Source: Variovorax sp. PBS-H4 (GTDB lineage Bacteria > Pseudomonadota > Gammaproteobacteria > Burkholderiales > Burkholderiaceae_C). From it: a stretch of DNA of 64,000 nt. The stretch lies in NCBI RefSeq assembly GCF_901827205.1, contig NZ_LR594675.1:2108001-2172000 (forward strand), given 5' to 3'. The notes under the pieces were generated by a model. That model was not told the origin of the DNA and searched no databases. It saw nothing but the letters and a program-made list of their open reading frames with translations. Positions 9,910-21,062 of the stretch are shown here, piece after piece. A program made the position numbers and the translations under genes. Position 1 is the stretch's first letter. Every line of letters begins with the position of its first letter.

Positions 9910-10611
9910 TCAGGGCGGAGCCGGCAGCCGGGCACGCATCCAGCCCGCCGTGCCGTCGAGCATTTCCACCAGAACCTCTTCGTCTTTGCGGCCTGAACGC
10001 CGCAGCACGTGGAAGGCATGGTCCGCCTCGGCGATTTCCATCAGAGTCGCGAAAGCGCCCAGCTTCGCCACCACGGTGCGGATGCCCGCGAGGTCGGCCA
10101 GCGCGTCGCGCGTGCCCTGCACGAACAGCATCGGCACACGCACATCGGACAGATGATCGGCCCGCCCGGTCGAAGGCGTCCCTGCCGGATGCAGCGGAAA
10201 GCCGACGAATACGAGCCCCTTTACGCGCGGCAACGGATCGAGCGCCTGCGCCTGCGAGGTCATGCGCCCGCCGAAGGACTTGCCGCCGGCGAAGAGGGGC
10301 AGCGGCCCGAAGCGTTCCACCGCCTGCGCGACGGCCGCGCGCACGGCGGCATGCGCGACCGGCGGCGGATCGGGCCGCTTCTTGCCGAGCTCCATCGACG
10401 GAAACTGGTAGCGCAGCGTCGCAATGCCGCGTGCTGCGAGGCCTTCGGAAACCGCGCCCATGAAGGCGTGCCCCATGCCGGCGCCCGCGCCGTGGGCGAA
10501 GACATAGCAGGCGAAGGCGTCGGGCGGTGACATCACCAGTCCCGAGACGGTGCCATGGCCGCCCACCTGGAAGTTGATTTGTTGCGTGCTGAGGCTCATG
10601 CTGGATTCCAT
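9910..10611 (-). CDS. Small alpha/beta hydrolase, KANL3/Tex30-like
   Basis: A 233-residue protein with an alpha/beta-hydrolase core: FAHGAGAGM forms the oxyanion region, GGKSFGGRM the nucleophile elbow (Ser in G-x-S-x-G form), FVQGTRDALAD the acid and a late His in EADHAF. This matches the KANL3/Tex30 dienelactone-hydrolase-like group, for which no bacterial function is firmly known. ATG at 10611 gives the full reading; an ATG at 10599 has the better spaced upstream GGAA and may be the real start. It is divergent from xdhA, sharing the 10612-10786 promoter region. Confidence 0.7.
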   Translation of the reverse strand: MESSMSLSTQQINFQVGGHGTVSGLVMSPPDAFACYVFAHGAGAGMGHAFMGAVSEGLAARGIATLRYQFPSMELGKKRPDPPPVAHAAVRAAVAQAVERFGPLPLFAGGKSFGGRMTSQAQALDPLPRVKGLVFVGFPLHPAGTPSTGRADHLSDVRVPMLFVQGTRDALADLAGIRTVVAKLGAFATLMEIAEADHAFHVLRRSGRKDEEVLVEMLDGTAGWMRARLPAPP

Positions 10612-10690
10612 CGGACATGCCCAGTGTGCGGCCTGCCGCGACCGAACACCCCAATTGAGGGTTTACCCGGGCGTTATATAGCAGGCCCCG

Positions 10691-10719
10691 CATAGGCCGT
10701 ATGGGCGCGTCCGTATGCG
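10691..10719. promoter_or_regulatory. Candidate purine-regulator site upstream of xdhA
   Basis: The stretch contains the inverted repeat CATA-GGCCG-TATG (10691-10703) and a second CCGTATG 14 bases further on. The 13-mer GCGTCCGTATGCG (10707-10719) recurs with one change (GCGTCCATATGCG) upstream of guanine deaminase at 33426-33438. The spacing suits a LysR-type dimer site, and a purine-linked LysR gene follows xdhB. This is inference from sequence only. An overlap with a promoter -10 element is possible. Confidence 0.4.
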
Positions 10720-10786
10720 TACCGCCTCGCAAAGGAATACCTTCGCAGGCACGATTTTTGATCGCCACGAAGACTCCCCACCCGCC

Positions 10787-12403
<1,617 letters not shown>

Positions 12404-12405
12404 AC

Positions 12406-14832
12406 ATGAACAAGCCCATCGACCCCGCCCTGCTGCAATCGGCCGAAGCCTTCGCCGACTACCTGAAGAACGCCGCCGCGCGCATCGACGTGCATGCCGA
12501 GGCCAAGGCGCACGACGACGGCGCGCGCGTCGGCATCAGCCGTCCGCACGAATCGGCGCACCTGCACGTGGCGGGCGAGGCCACCTACATCGACGACATT
12601 CCCGAGCTCGCGGGCACGCTGCACTGCGCGCTCGGGCTGTCGCCGGTGGCGAACGGACGGCTCAAGAACATGAACCTGGAGGCGATCTGCGCCATGCCCG
12701 GCGTGGTGGCGGTGCTGACCGCTGCCGACATCCCGGGCAGCAACGACTGCGGCTCGATCGTGCACGACGACCCGATCCTCTGCAGCGGCGACATCCGCTA
12801 CCTCGGCCAGCCCGTGTTCGCGGTGATCGCCGAGACGCGCGACGCCGCGCGCCGCGCCGCCGCCTGCGCGAAGGACGCGCTGGACATCGAGGCCGAGCCC
12901 CCCGTCATCACGCCGCGCCAGGCGCACGAGAAGGGCCAGTACGTGCTGCCCCCGATGCACCTGGTGCGCAGCACCGGCGAGGGCGGCGCGCAGGCTGCGA
13001 TCGCCAAGGCGCCGCGCCGGCTCAAGGCCACCCTCGATGTCGGCGGGCAGGAGCAGTTCTACCTCGAAGGCCAGATCAGCTACGCGATCCCGAAGGAGGG
13101 CGGCGCGATGCACGTGCACTGCTCGACCCAGCACCCGAGCGAGATGCAGCACCTGGTCGCGCACGCCTTGCACCTGCACGCCAACGCGGTGCAGGTCGAG
13201 TGCCGGCGCATGGGCGGGGGCTTCGGCGGCAAGGAGTCGCAATCGGCGCTCTTCGCCTGCGTGGCGGCGGTGGCGGCCAACAAGCTGAAGCGCCCCGTCA
13301 AGCTGCGCCTCGACCGTGACGACGACTTCCTGATCACCGGGCGGCGCCACTGCTTCTGGTACGAGTACGACGTGGGCTTCGACGACGAGGGCCGCATCCT
13401 GGGCGCCGAGATCAGCATGGTCTCGCGCGCCGGCCACTCGGCCGACCTGTCCGGCCCGGTGATGACGCGGGCACTGTGCCACTTCGACAATGCCTACTGG
13501 CTGCCCGACGTGGCGATGCACGGCTATTCGGGCCGCACCAACACGCAGAGCAACACGGCCTTCCGCGGCTTCGGCGGCCCGCAGGGCGCGATCGCGATCG
13601 AGAACATCCTCGACAGCGTGGCGCGCGAGCTGGGGCGCGATCCGCTGGACGTGCGGCGCATCAACTTCTACGGCAAGGGCGAACGCAACGTCACGCCCTA
13701 CGGCCAGGTGGTGTCCGACAACATCATCCACGAGCTGGTCTCCGAGCTGGAGGGCACCAGCGCCTACCGCGCCCGGCGCGGGGAGATCGCGGCCTTCAAC
13801 CAGGCCAGCCCGGTGCTCAAGCGCGGCATCGCGCTGGCGCCGCTGAAGTTCGGCATCTCCTTCAACGTCAAGCACTTCAACCAGGCCGGCGCGCTGGTGC
13901 ATGTCTACACCGACGGCTCGATCCTGGTGAACCACGGCGGGACCGAGATGGGGCAGGGGCTCAACACCAAGGTGGCGCAGGTGGTGGCGCACGAACTGGG
14001 CGTGAACTTCGAGAGCGTGCGCGTCACGGCGACCGACACGCAGAAGGTGGCCAACACCTCGGCCACCGCGGCATCGACCGGTGCCGACCTCAACGGCAAG
14101 GCCGCGCAGGACGCGGCGCGCCAGATCCGCGAGCGCCTGGCCGCCTGCGCCGCCGCGCGCCACGGCGGCAAGGCCGAGGACGTGCGCTTTGCCAACGACC
14201 AGGTCGAAGTCGCCGGCCGCACGCTGTCCTTCAGCACCGTCGTCGGCGAGGCCTACCTCGACCGCGTGCAGCTGTGGTCCGACGGGTTCTACGCCACGCC
14301 CGGCCTCAGCTGGGACAAGGACACGATGCAGGGCCGCCCCTTCTACTACTACGCCTACGGCGCGGCCGTGAGCGAGGTGATCGTCGACACGCTCACCGGC
14401 GAATGGAAGCTGCTGCGCGCCGACATCCTGCACGATGCCGGCAAGTCGCTCAACCCGGCGGTGGACATCGGCCAGGTCGAGGGCGCCTTCATCCAGGGCA
14501 TGGGCTGGCTCACCACCGAGGAGCTGGTGTGGCACCCGAAGACCGGCCTCTTGACCACGCACGCGCCGAGCACCTACAAGATCCCGACGGCCAACGACTG
14601 TCCGCCGGTCTTCAACGTCAAGCTGTTCGAGGGCCAGAACTTCGAGGACTCGATCCACCGCAGCAAGGCGGTGGGCGAGCCGCCGCTGCTGCTGCCGTTC
14701 TCGGTCTTCTTCGCGATCCGCGACGCGGTGTCGGCGGTGGGCGGGCACCGGGTCGACCCGCCGCTGACGGCGCCGGCCACCAGCGAATCCATCCTGCGCG
14801 CCGTGACGGCGGTGCAGTCGGCCTTGGCCTGA
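12406..14832 (+). CDS. xdhB: Xanthine dehydrogenase large (molybdopterin) subunit
   Basis: An 808-residue catalytic subunit holding the molybdenum cofactor. SAHLHVAGEATYIDDIP opens the first Mo domain; GGGFGGKES, TAFRGFGGPQG and GTEMGQGLNTK are cofactor-binding loops, and KAVGEPPLLL carries the catalytic Glu. The length matches bacterial XdhB. GAAGGAG lies just upstream of its ATG, at the end of xdhA. In many betaproteobacteria xdhC, which inserts sulfurated cofactor, follows directly; here a LysR gene follows instead, so XdhC must be encoded elsewhere. Confidence 0.95.
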   Translation: MNKPIDPALLQSAEAFADYLKNAAARIDVHAEAKAHDDGARVGISRPHESAHLHVAGEATYIDDIPELAGTLHCALGLSPVANGRLKNMNLEAICAMPGVVAVLTAADIPGSNDCGSIVHDDPILCSGDIRYLGQPVFAVIAETRDAARRAAACAKDALDIEAEPPVITPRQAHEKGQYVLPPMHLVRSTGEGGAQAAIAKAPRRLKATLDVGGQEQFYLEGQISYAIPKEGGAMHVHCSTQHPSEMQHLVAHALHLHANAVQVECRRMGGGFGGKESQSALFACVAAVAANKLKRPVKLRLDRDDDFLITGRRHCFWYEYDVGFDDEGRILGAEISMVSRAGHSADLSGPVMTRALCHFDNAYWLPDVAMHGYSGRTNTQSNTAFRGFGGPQGAIAIENILDSVARELGRDPLDVRRINFYGKGERNVTPYGQVVSDNIIHELVSELEGTSAYRARRGEIAAFNQASPVLKRGIALAPLKFGISFNVKHFNQAGALVHVYTDGSILVNHGGTEMGQGLNTKVAQVVAHELGVNFESVRVTATDTQKVANTSATAASTGADLNGKAAQDAARQIRERLAACAAARHGGKAEDVRFANDQVEVAGRTLSFSTVVGEAYLDRVQLWSDGFYATPGLSWDKDTMQGRPFYYYAYGAAVSEVIVDTLTGEWKLLRADILHDAGKSLNPAVDIGQVEGAFIQGMGWLTTEELVWHPKTGLLTTHAPSTYKIPTANDCPPVFNVKLFEGQNFEDSIHRSKAVGEPPLLLPFSVFFAIRDAVSAVGGHRVDPPLTAPATSESILRAVTAVQSALA

Positions 14833-14914
14833 AGCCGCCCAATGGACAAGGGGCCCGATGTGAATGCTGCGCTGTATAACTGCCCGCACGTTCTCATCAC
14901 CCTGCGGGCTGCCC

Positions 14915-15868
14915 ATGCGAGACCAAGCGCTTCTGGACAAGATCGATCTCCACCTGATCCGGGTTCTTCATACGGTGCTGACCGACCGCAGCGTCTCGCG
15001 CGCCGCCATCCGGCTGGGCATGTACCAGCCGGCCGTGTCGGCGGCGCTCAAGCGGCTGCGGGAGCTCTCGGGCGACCCGCTGCTGGTGCGCTCGGGCTCG
15101 GGCATGGTGCCCACCGATGCCGGGCTGCGCATGATCGACCCGGCCGCCAGCATCCTGCGTGCGGCGGAGATGCTGTTCTCGGATGCGCGCGGGTTCGATC
15201 CGCACAGCGCGCAGACCACGTTTCGCATCGCCGCGTCGGACTACCTCGACCCGCTCTTCCTGCCCATGCTGGTGGCGCAGGTCAAGGCGCAGGCGCCGCT
15301 GTGCCGCATCGAGATCCACGCGCTCTCGTCCGACTCGGATTACCACGCGCACCTGTCGCTCGGACAGGTCGACCTGGTGATCGGCAACTGGCTGAAGCCG
15401 CCCGAGGACCTGCACATGGCGCGGCTCTTCGGGGACGAGATCGTCTGCCTGGTCAGCCAGGACCACCCTGCGGTGCGGCGCGGCTGGGACCTCGAGAGCT
15501 GGCTCGCGGCCGAGCACGTGGCGCCGACGCCGCTGCATCCGGGCGCGCGCGGCATCATCGACCAGATGCTCGACGAGATGGGCCGGCAGCGCAACATCAT
15601 GGCGCGCTGCGCGCACTTCGGGCTGATCCCGGACATGGTGGCCTCCAGCCTGCTGGTGCTCACCACCGGGCGGCAGTACTGCGAGCGCTTCGCCGAGCGG
15701 CTGCCGGTCGCGATCCTCCCGTGCCCGGTCGAGCTGCCGCGCCTCATGTACTACCAGCTCTGGCATGAGCGCACCCATTCCTCCAGCTCGGCGCGCTGGC
15801 TGCGCGAGCGAACCAAATCGGTGGCGGCCTCGCTGAGGCCCGCGCCTTCCGCGGCCGGCTCCGGATAG
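14915..15868 (+). CDS. LysR-family regulator, likely of purine catabolism
   Basis: A 317-residue LysR protein of the NodD/LinR-like branch: LHLIRVLHTVLTDRSVSRAA and MYQPAVSAALKRLREL form the HTH, followed by FRIAASDYLDPLFLPML at the start of the effector domain. The start at 14915 (MRDQALLDKIDLHLIRVL) matches the usual N-terminus; a longer frame begins at 14864. It sits 82 bases after xdhB and 77 before the purine permease, all co-directional, which makes it the best candidate for sensing a purine intermediate and controlling xdhAB, the transporters and guaD. Confidence 0.85.
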   Translation: MRDQALLDKIDLHLIRVLHTVLTDRSVSRAAIRLGMYQPAVSAALKRLRELSGDPLLVRSGSGMVPTDAGLRMIDPAASILRAAEMLFSDARGFDPHSAQTTFRIAASDYLDPLFLPMLVAQVKAQAPLCRIEIHALSSDSDYHAHLSLGQVDLVIGNWLKPPEDLHMARLFGDEIVCLVSQDHPAVRRGWDLESWLAAEHVAPTPLHPGARGIIDQMLDEMGRQRNIMARCAHFGLIPDMVASSLLVLTTGRQYCERFAERLPVAILPCPVELPRLMYYQLWHERTHSSSSARWLRERTKSVAASLRPAPSAAGSG

Positions 15869-15945
15869 CCGGCCGGTCCTGCCACTCGCGCCCGGCGTCG
15901 CGACCTCTTGCCAACGCCACGACAGAAAGATTCGGAGACAACGCG

Positions 15946-17325
15946 ATGAACCCTACAGAGCAGGTGCTCGGCATGCCCGAGCACGACACGCCGACCCCCA
16001 CTGCGCAGGCCAAAGGGCCTGCGAACGGCTGGACAGAACGCCTGTTCAAGCTCCGTGAGCACAACACCACCGTGCGCACCGAGATCGTGGCCGGCCTCAC
16101 CACGTTCCTGACGATGGCCTACATCATCTTCGTCAACCCCTCGATCCTGGGCGACGCGGGGATGCCGAAGGACGCAGTGTTCGTCGCCACCTGCCTGATC
16201 GCGGCGCTGGGCACCGGCATCATGGCGCTCTATGCCAACTACCCGATCGCGCTGGCGCCGGGCATGGGGCTCAACGCCTACTTCGCCTACGTGGTGGTGC
16301 TGCAGATGGGCTTCACCTGGCAGGCGGCGCTGGGCGCGGTCTTCGTGTCGGGGTGCCTGTTCCTGCTGGTCACGGTGTTCCGGCTGCGCGAGCTGATCAT
16401 CCGCGGCATCCCGCAGTCCATACGCCTGGCGATCACCGTGGGCATCGGGCTCTTCCTGGCGATCATCGCGCTCAAGAGCGCGGGCATCGTGGCTGCGTCG
16501 AAGGCCACCTACGTCACGCTGGGCGACCTGCACACGCCGCAGGCGGTGCTCGCCACCCTCGGCTTCTTCCTGATCGTGGTGCTCGACCGGCTCAAGGTGC
16601 CGGGCGCGATCCTGATCGGCATCATCACGGTCACGGTGCTGTCCTTCTTTTTCGCGGGCAACACCTTCCACGGCGTGTTCGCGGCGCCACCCTCGATCGC
16701 GCCCACCTTCCTGCAGCTGGACATCAAGTCGGCGCTGTCGGGCGGCATCCTCAACGTGATCCTGGTGTTCTTCCTGGTCGAGCTGTTCGACGCCACCGGC
16801 ACCCTGATGGGGGTGGCGCGCCGCGCCGGCCTGCTGGTGCCGGGCAAGATGGACCGGCTCAACAAGTCGCTGCTGGCCGACAGCGGCGCGATCTTCGCGG
16901 GCTCGCTGCTGGGGACGTCGAGCACCACGGCCTACGTGGAGAGCGCGGCGGGCGTGCAGGCGGGCGGGCGCACGGGGCTCACCGCGCTGACGGTGGCGGT
17001 GCTGTTCCTGGCCGCTCTCGCGATCTCGCCGCTGGCCGGTGCCGTGCCGGCCTATGCCACCTCGCCCGCGCTCTTCTTCGTGGCATGCCTCATGCTCAGG
17101 GACATCACCGAACTCGATTGGGACGACACGACCGAGGTGATTCCCGCGGCGGTGACCGCCCTGACCATGCCCTTCACGTATTCGATCGCCAACGGCCTGG
17201 CCTTCGGCTTCATCACCTATGCGGTGCTCAAGCTGTTTACCGGGCGCGCCAGGCAGGTGCACTGGATGGTGTGGCTGATCGGCGGCGTCTTTCTCTTCAA
17301 GTTCATCTACATAGGCGGACACTGA
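15946..17325 (+). CDS. NCS2/AzgA-family purine (hypoxanthine/guanine) permease
   Basis: A 459-residue polytopic membrane protein of the AzgA-like branch. TEIVAGLTTFLTMAYIIFVN at residues ~46-65 and ALAPGMGLNAYFAY are the family hallmarks, followed by GIGLFLAIIAL and a second inverted repeat with LLGTSSTTAYVESAAG. An upstream CGGAGA serves as ribosome-binding site. AzgA/PbuG proteins are proton symporters for adenine, guanine and hypoxanthine. Placement between xdhAB, a purine LysR gene and a nucleoside ABC transporter supports nucleobase uptake. Confidence 0.9.
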   Translation: MNPTEQVLGMPEHDTPTPTAQAKGPANGWTERLFKLREHNTTVRTEIVAGLTTFLTMAYIIFVNPSILGDAGMPKDAVFVATCLIAALGTGIMALYANYPIALAPGMGLNAYFAYVVVLQMGFTWQAALGAVFVSGCLFLLVTVFRLRELIIRGIPQSIRLAITVGIGLFLAIIALKSAGIVAASKATYVTLGDLHTPQAVLATLGFFLIVVLDRLKVPGAILIGIITVTVLSFFFAGNTFHGVFAAPPSIAPTFLQLDIKSALSGGILNVILVFFLVELFDATGTLMGVARRAGLLVPGKMDRLNKSLLADSGAIFAGSLLGTSSTTAYVESAAGVQAGGRTGLTALTVAVLFLAALAISPLAGAVPAYATSPALFFVACLMLRDITELDWDDTTEVIPAAVTALTMPFTYSIANGLAFGFITYAVLKLFTGRARQVHWMVWLIGGVFLFKFIYIGGH

Positions 17326-17409
17326 ACGACAGAAAATAATGCGATGGCCCCCGTCGTGAATTCAGGGGGCGATTCAGGGGATTCCGAAACCCAGAGGCCA
17401 GGCACAGGC

Positions 17410-18948
17410 ATGACAATCCAACGACTCCAGCTATCGAACATCACCAAGCGCTACCCCGCCGTCGTCGCCAACAGCGACGTCTCGCTGACGGTGGCGCCCG
17501 GTGAAACCCACGCCGTGCTCGGCGAGAACGGCGCCGGCAAGTCCACGCTGATGAAGATCATCTACGGCTCGGTGAAGCCGGACGAGGGCAGCGTGGTCTT
17601 CAACGGCCAGCCCGTGAGCGTGCGCAACCCCCAGGAGGCGAGGGCGCTGGGCATCAGCATGGTGTTCCAGCACTTCAGCCTGTTCGACACGCTCACGGTC
17701 GCCGAGAACGTCTGGCTCGGGCTCGACAAGAGCCTGACGCTGGCCGAGGTCACGCGTCGCATCGCGGCGAAGGCCGGCGAGTACGGGCTGGACATCGACC
17801 CCGCGCGTCCGGTGCACACCCTGTCGGTGGGCGAGATGCAGCGGGTGGAGATCATCCGCGCGCTGCTCACCGATCCCAAGCTGCTGATCCTCGACGAGCC
17901 CACGTCGGTGCTGACGCCGCAGGCGGTGACCAAGCTTTTCGTGGTCCTGAAGAAGCTCGCCGCCGAAGGCTGCAGCATCCTCTACATCAGCCACAAGCTG
18001 CACGAGATCCGCGAGCTGTGCACCGCCTGCACCGTGCTGCGCGGCGGCAAGGTCACGGGCGTGTGCGACCCGCGACAGGAGAGCAACGAATCGCTGTCAC
18101 GCCTGATGATCGGCGCGGAACCACCGCCCTTGCAGCACCGGCCGGTGCATGCAGGGGCCGTGGCTCTGCGGGTCAAGGCCCTGACGCTGGCGCGCGAGGA
18201 CCAGTTCGGGGTCGACCTCGACGGCGTCTCGCTCGAGCTGCGGGCGGGCGAGGTGGTGGGTATCGCGGGCGTCTCGGGCAACGGCCAGAAAGAGCTGCTG
18301 TACGCGCTTTCCGGCGAGGACACGCGCGCCCAGGCCGGGATGATCGAGGTCTTCGGCCAGCCGGCCGGGCACTTCCGCCCGCGCCGGCGGCGCGCGCTGG
18401 GACTGCACTTCGTGCCCGAGGAGCGGCTGGGCCGCGGCGCGGTGCCGACGCTGAGCCTGGCTCACAACATGCTGCTCACGCGCAGCAACGCCGTGGGGAA
18501 GGGCGGCTGGATCCGCACCGGCGCGCTGCAGCAGCATGCGGGGCGGATCATCGAGCGTTTCAAGGTCAAGGCAGGCGGGCCCGGCGCGGCAGCGCGCTCG
18601 CTCTCGGGCGGCAACCTGCAGAAGTTCATCGTCGGGCGCGAGATCGACGCCGACCCGAAGATCTTCGTGGTCTCGCAACCCACCTGGGGCGTGGACGTCG
18701 GCGCCGCGGCACTGATCCGTGGCGAGATCCTGGCGCTGCGCGACGCCGGCTGCGCCGTGCTGGTGGTGAGCGAGGAGCTCGACGAGCTGTTCGAGATCAG
18801 CGACCGGCTGCACGTGATCGCCAAGGGACGGCTTTCGCCCTCGATCGACCGCGCAGCCGCCACGGTGCCGCAGATCGGCGAGTGGATGAGCGGCCTGTGG
18901 AATGCCCCGCCCCAGGCGGCAACGCAAGAGGAGGTGGTCCATGCTTAA
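17410..18948 (+). CDS. Nucleoside ABC transporter, fused double ATP-binding protein
   Basis: A 512-residue ATPase with two nucleotide-binding domains in one chain, as in the NupA/YufO family that serves BMP-type nucleoside importers. The first half has Walker A GENGAGKST, signature LSVGEMQRVEI and Walker B LLILDEPTSVLTP. The second half has a changed P-loop (GVSGNGQKEL), signature LSGGNLQKFIV and a Walker B with Ser-Gln in place of Asp-Glu (FVVSQPTWGVDV), so one site is probably degenerate, as is usual for the family. ATG at 17410 begins directly before the conserved domain. The 3' end overlaps the first permease gene by eight bases. Confidence 0.9.
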   Translation: MTIQRLQLSNITKRYPAVVANSDVSLTVAPGETHAVLGENGAGKSTLMKIIYGSVKPDEGSVVFNGQPVSVRNPQEARALGISMVFQHFSLFDTLTVAENVWLGLDKSLTLAEVTRRIAAKAGEYGLDIDPARPVHTLSVGEMQRVEIIRALLTDPKLLILDEPTSVLTPQAVTKLFVVLKKLAAEGCSILYISHKLHEIRELCTACTVLRGGKVTGVCDPRQESNESLSRLMIGAEPPPLQHRPVHAGAVALRVKALTLAREDQFGVDLDGVSLELRAGEVVGIAGVSGNGQKELLYALSGEDTRAQAGMIEVFGQPAGHFRPRRRRALGLHFVPEERLGRGAVPTLSLAHNMLLTRSNAVGKGGWIRTGALQQHAGRIIERFKVKAGGPGAAARSLSGGNLQKFIVGREIDADPKIFVVSQPTWGVDVGAAALIRGEILALRDAGCAVLVVSEELDELFEISDRLHVIAKGRLSPSIDRAAATVPQIGEWMSGLWNAPPQAATQEEVVHA

Positions 18949-20095
18949 GCTCGAACCCCGTCCGCAGCTGTCGCGCTTCTGGAGCTACGGCTCGCCCATC
19001 CTGGCGCTGCTGATCACGGTGCTGATCGGCATGGCGCTGTTCTCGGCGCTCGGGAAAGACCCGGTCAGGGGGCTCACGGTCTTCTTCTGGGAGCCCATCA
19101 AGAGCGCCTACGCGCTCGGCGAGCTGATGGTCAAGGCGACGCCGCTGCTCATCATCGCGCTCGGGCTGGCCGTGTGCTTTCGCTCCAACGTGTGGAACAT
19201 CGGCGCCGAGGGGCAGTTCGTGTTCGGCGCCATCGCGGCCGGCGGCGTGGCCCTCATGGCCGACAAGACCACCGGCTCGTGGATCGTGGCCGCGATCCTG
19301 GCGGCTGGCATCGTGGGCGGAATGGTATGGGCCGCCATCGTGGCCTTCCTTCGCGACAGGTTCAACGCCAACGAGATCCTGGTGAGCCTGATGCTGGTGT
19401 ACGTGGCGACGCTGCTGCTGGGCTACATGGTCTACGGCCCGTGGAAGGACCCGATGGGCTACAACTTTCCGCAGACCAAGACCTTCGAGGCGGTGACGCA
19501 GATCCCGCGGCTCATGAAGGGGTCTCGCATGAGCATCGGACTCATCATTGCGGTGCTGGGCGCGGTGGCCTTGTGGGTGTTCCTGTTCCGCACGCGGGCC
19601 GGCTTTGCCCAGCAGGTCGGCGGGCTGGCACCAGCGGCAGCGCGCTATGCAGGTTTTTCGGCGCGGCGCGCGGTCTGGATTGCGCTGCTGACTTCCGGTG
19701 GCGCCGCCGGCCTCGCGGGCGCGCTGGAAGTGGCGGGCCCGATCGGGCAGCTCACGCCCTACGTGCCGGCCGGCTACGGCTTCGCGGCCATCATCGTGGC
19801 CTTCGTCGGGCGCCTGCATCCGGTGGGCATGATCTTCTCGGCCATCTTGATGAGCATGTTCTACATCGGCGGCGAATTGGCGCAGTCGCGGCTCGGGCTG
19901 CCCAAATCGCTGACGGGCGTGTTCCAGGGGCTGCTGCTGTTCACGCTGCTGGCCTGCGACACGCTGATCGCCTACCGCATCCGGCGCAAGTCGGCGCCCA
20001 AGCCGGTGGCTGCGCCCGCCGGAACCTCATCGCTGCAGGCCAGCACGCCGTTGAACGCACCGGTGCCTGCACAAGCCACCGAAGGAGCCCTCTGA
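18941..20095 (+). CDS. Nucleoside ABC transporter permease 1
   Basis: A 384-residue inner-membrane permease of the BMP-linked (NupB/YufP) family. It has around nine hydrophobic segments and the loop FRSNVWNIGAEGQFVFGAI, the conserved N-W-N-I-G-A-E-G-Q sequence of this permease type. GAGGAGG precedes the ATG at 18941, which overlaps the ATPase stop. The C-terminus is an Ala/Pro-rich cytoplasmic tail of ~35 residues. TGATG overlap couples it to the second permease. Confidence 0.9.
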   Translation: MLKLEPRPQLSRFWSYGSPILALLITVLIGMALFSALGKDPVRGLTVFFWEPIKSAYALGELMVKATPLLIIALGLAVCFRSNVWNIGAEGQFVFGAIAAGGVALMADKTTGSWIVAAILAAGIVGGMVWAAIVAFLRDRFNANEILVSLMLVYVATLLLGYMVYGPWKDPMGYNFPQTKTFEAVTQIPRLMKGSRMSIGLIIAVLGAVALWVFLFRTRAGFAQQVGGLAPAAARYAGFSARRAVWIALLTSGGAAGLAGALEVAGPIGQLTPYVPAGYGFAAIIVAFVGRLHPVGMIFSAILMSMFYIGGELAQSRLGLPKSLTGVFQGLLLFTLLACDTLIAYRIRRKSAPKPVAAPAGTSSLQASTPLNAPVPAQATEGAL

Positions 20096-21015
20096 TGGAA
20101 TCCTACGCACTCCTCCTGGGTTCCACGCTCAGCGCCGGCACCGTGCTGGCCATCGCGGCACTGGGCCTGCTGATCAACGAGAAGGCCGGCATCGTCAACC
20201 TCGGTGCCGAGGGCATGATGCTGTGCGCCGCGATCGCCGGCTTCGCCACCGTCGTGACCACGCACAACACCTGGCTCGGCTTCGCGGCCGGCATGGCGGC
20301 CGGGGCGCTGCTGGCGGCCTTCTTCGGCGTGCTGGTGATCTGGCTCAACACCAACCAGTACGCGACCGGACTGGCGCTGAGCCTCTTCGGCGTCGGCTTC
20401 TCGGCCTTCGCGGGCATCAACTTCGTGCAGGCCAAGCTGCCCGAGAGCACCAACTACGCGCTGCCCCTGCTGGGAGACATCCCGCTGCTCGGGCCGGCGC
20501 TGTTCCGCCATCACCCGATGGTGTATTTCGCGGTGGTGCTGACCGTCGGGCTGATCTGGTTCCTGTACCGCACGCGCGCCGGGCTGGTGCTGCGCTCGGT
20601 GGGTGAGTCGCCCGAGTCCTCGCATGCATTGGGTTATCCGGTGCGGCGCATCCGCTTCATGGCGGTGATTGCGGGCGGCGCGCTGTGCGGGTTGTCGGGC
20701 GCGTATCTCTCGACCGTCTACACGCCGCTGTGGGTCGAAGGCATGGTGGCGGGGCGTGGCTGGATCGCGCTGGCGCTGACCACCTTCGCCACCTGGCGCC
20801 CGGTGCGGGTGCTGCTGGGCGCCTACCTGTTCGGCGGGGTGTCGATGCTTGGCTTTCACCTCCAGAGTACCGGTGTCAACGTGCCCAGCCAGTTCCTCAG
20901 CATGCTGCAGTACATCGCGCCGATCGTGGTGCTGGCGCTGATCTCGCGCAACCCGGCCTTCATCCGCGTGAACATGCCGGCTTCGATCGGAAAACCCTTC
21001 TACCCCGGCTCATAA
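20095..21015 (+). CDS. Nucleoside ABC transporter permease 2
   Basis: A 306-residue permease of the NupC/YufQ type. The sequence LLINEKAGIVNLGAEGMML matches the family's signature loop, and RPVRVLLGAYLFGG marks the late helices. Its ATG overlaps the stop of permease 1 by one base. With permease 1 and the double ATPase it forms the complete membrane part of an importer whose binding lipoprotein is the next gene. Confidence 0.9.
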   Translation: MESYALLLGSTLSAGTVLAIAALGLLINEKAGIVNLGAEGMMLCAAIAGFATVVTTHNTWLGFAAGMAAGALLAAFFGVLVIWLNTNQYATGLALSLFGVGFSAFAGINFVQAKLPESTNYALPLLGDIPLLGPALFRHHPMVYFAVVLTVGLIWFLYRTRAGLVLRSVGESPESSHALGYPVRRIRFMAVIAGGALCGLSGAYLSTVYTPLWVEGMVAGRGWIALALTTFATWRPVRVLLGAYLFGGVSMLGFHLQSTGVNVPSQFLSMLQYIAPIVVLALISRNPAFIRVNMPASIGKPFYPGS

Positions 21016-21062
21016 TCGCGTTCACAATTGTTTCCGACAAACATCCTTTGAGGATTCCCCCA

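Noticed and set aside
18620..18700. Second ATPase half of the nucleoside transporter as a damaged gene (Ser-Gln in Walker B)
   Set aside because: Degenerate second sites are usual in this double-ATPase family and the frame is intact.
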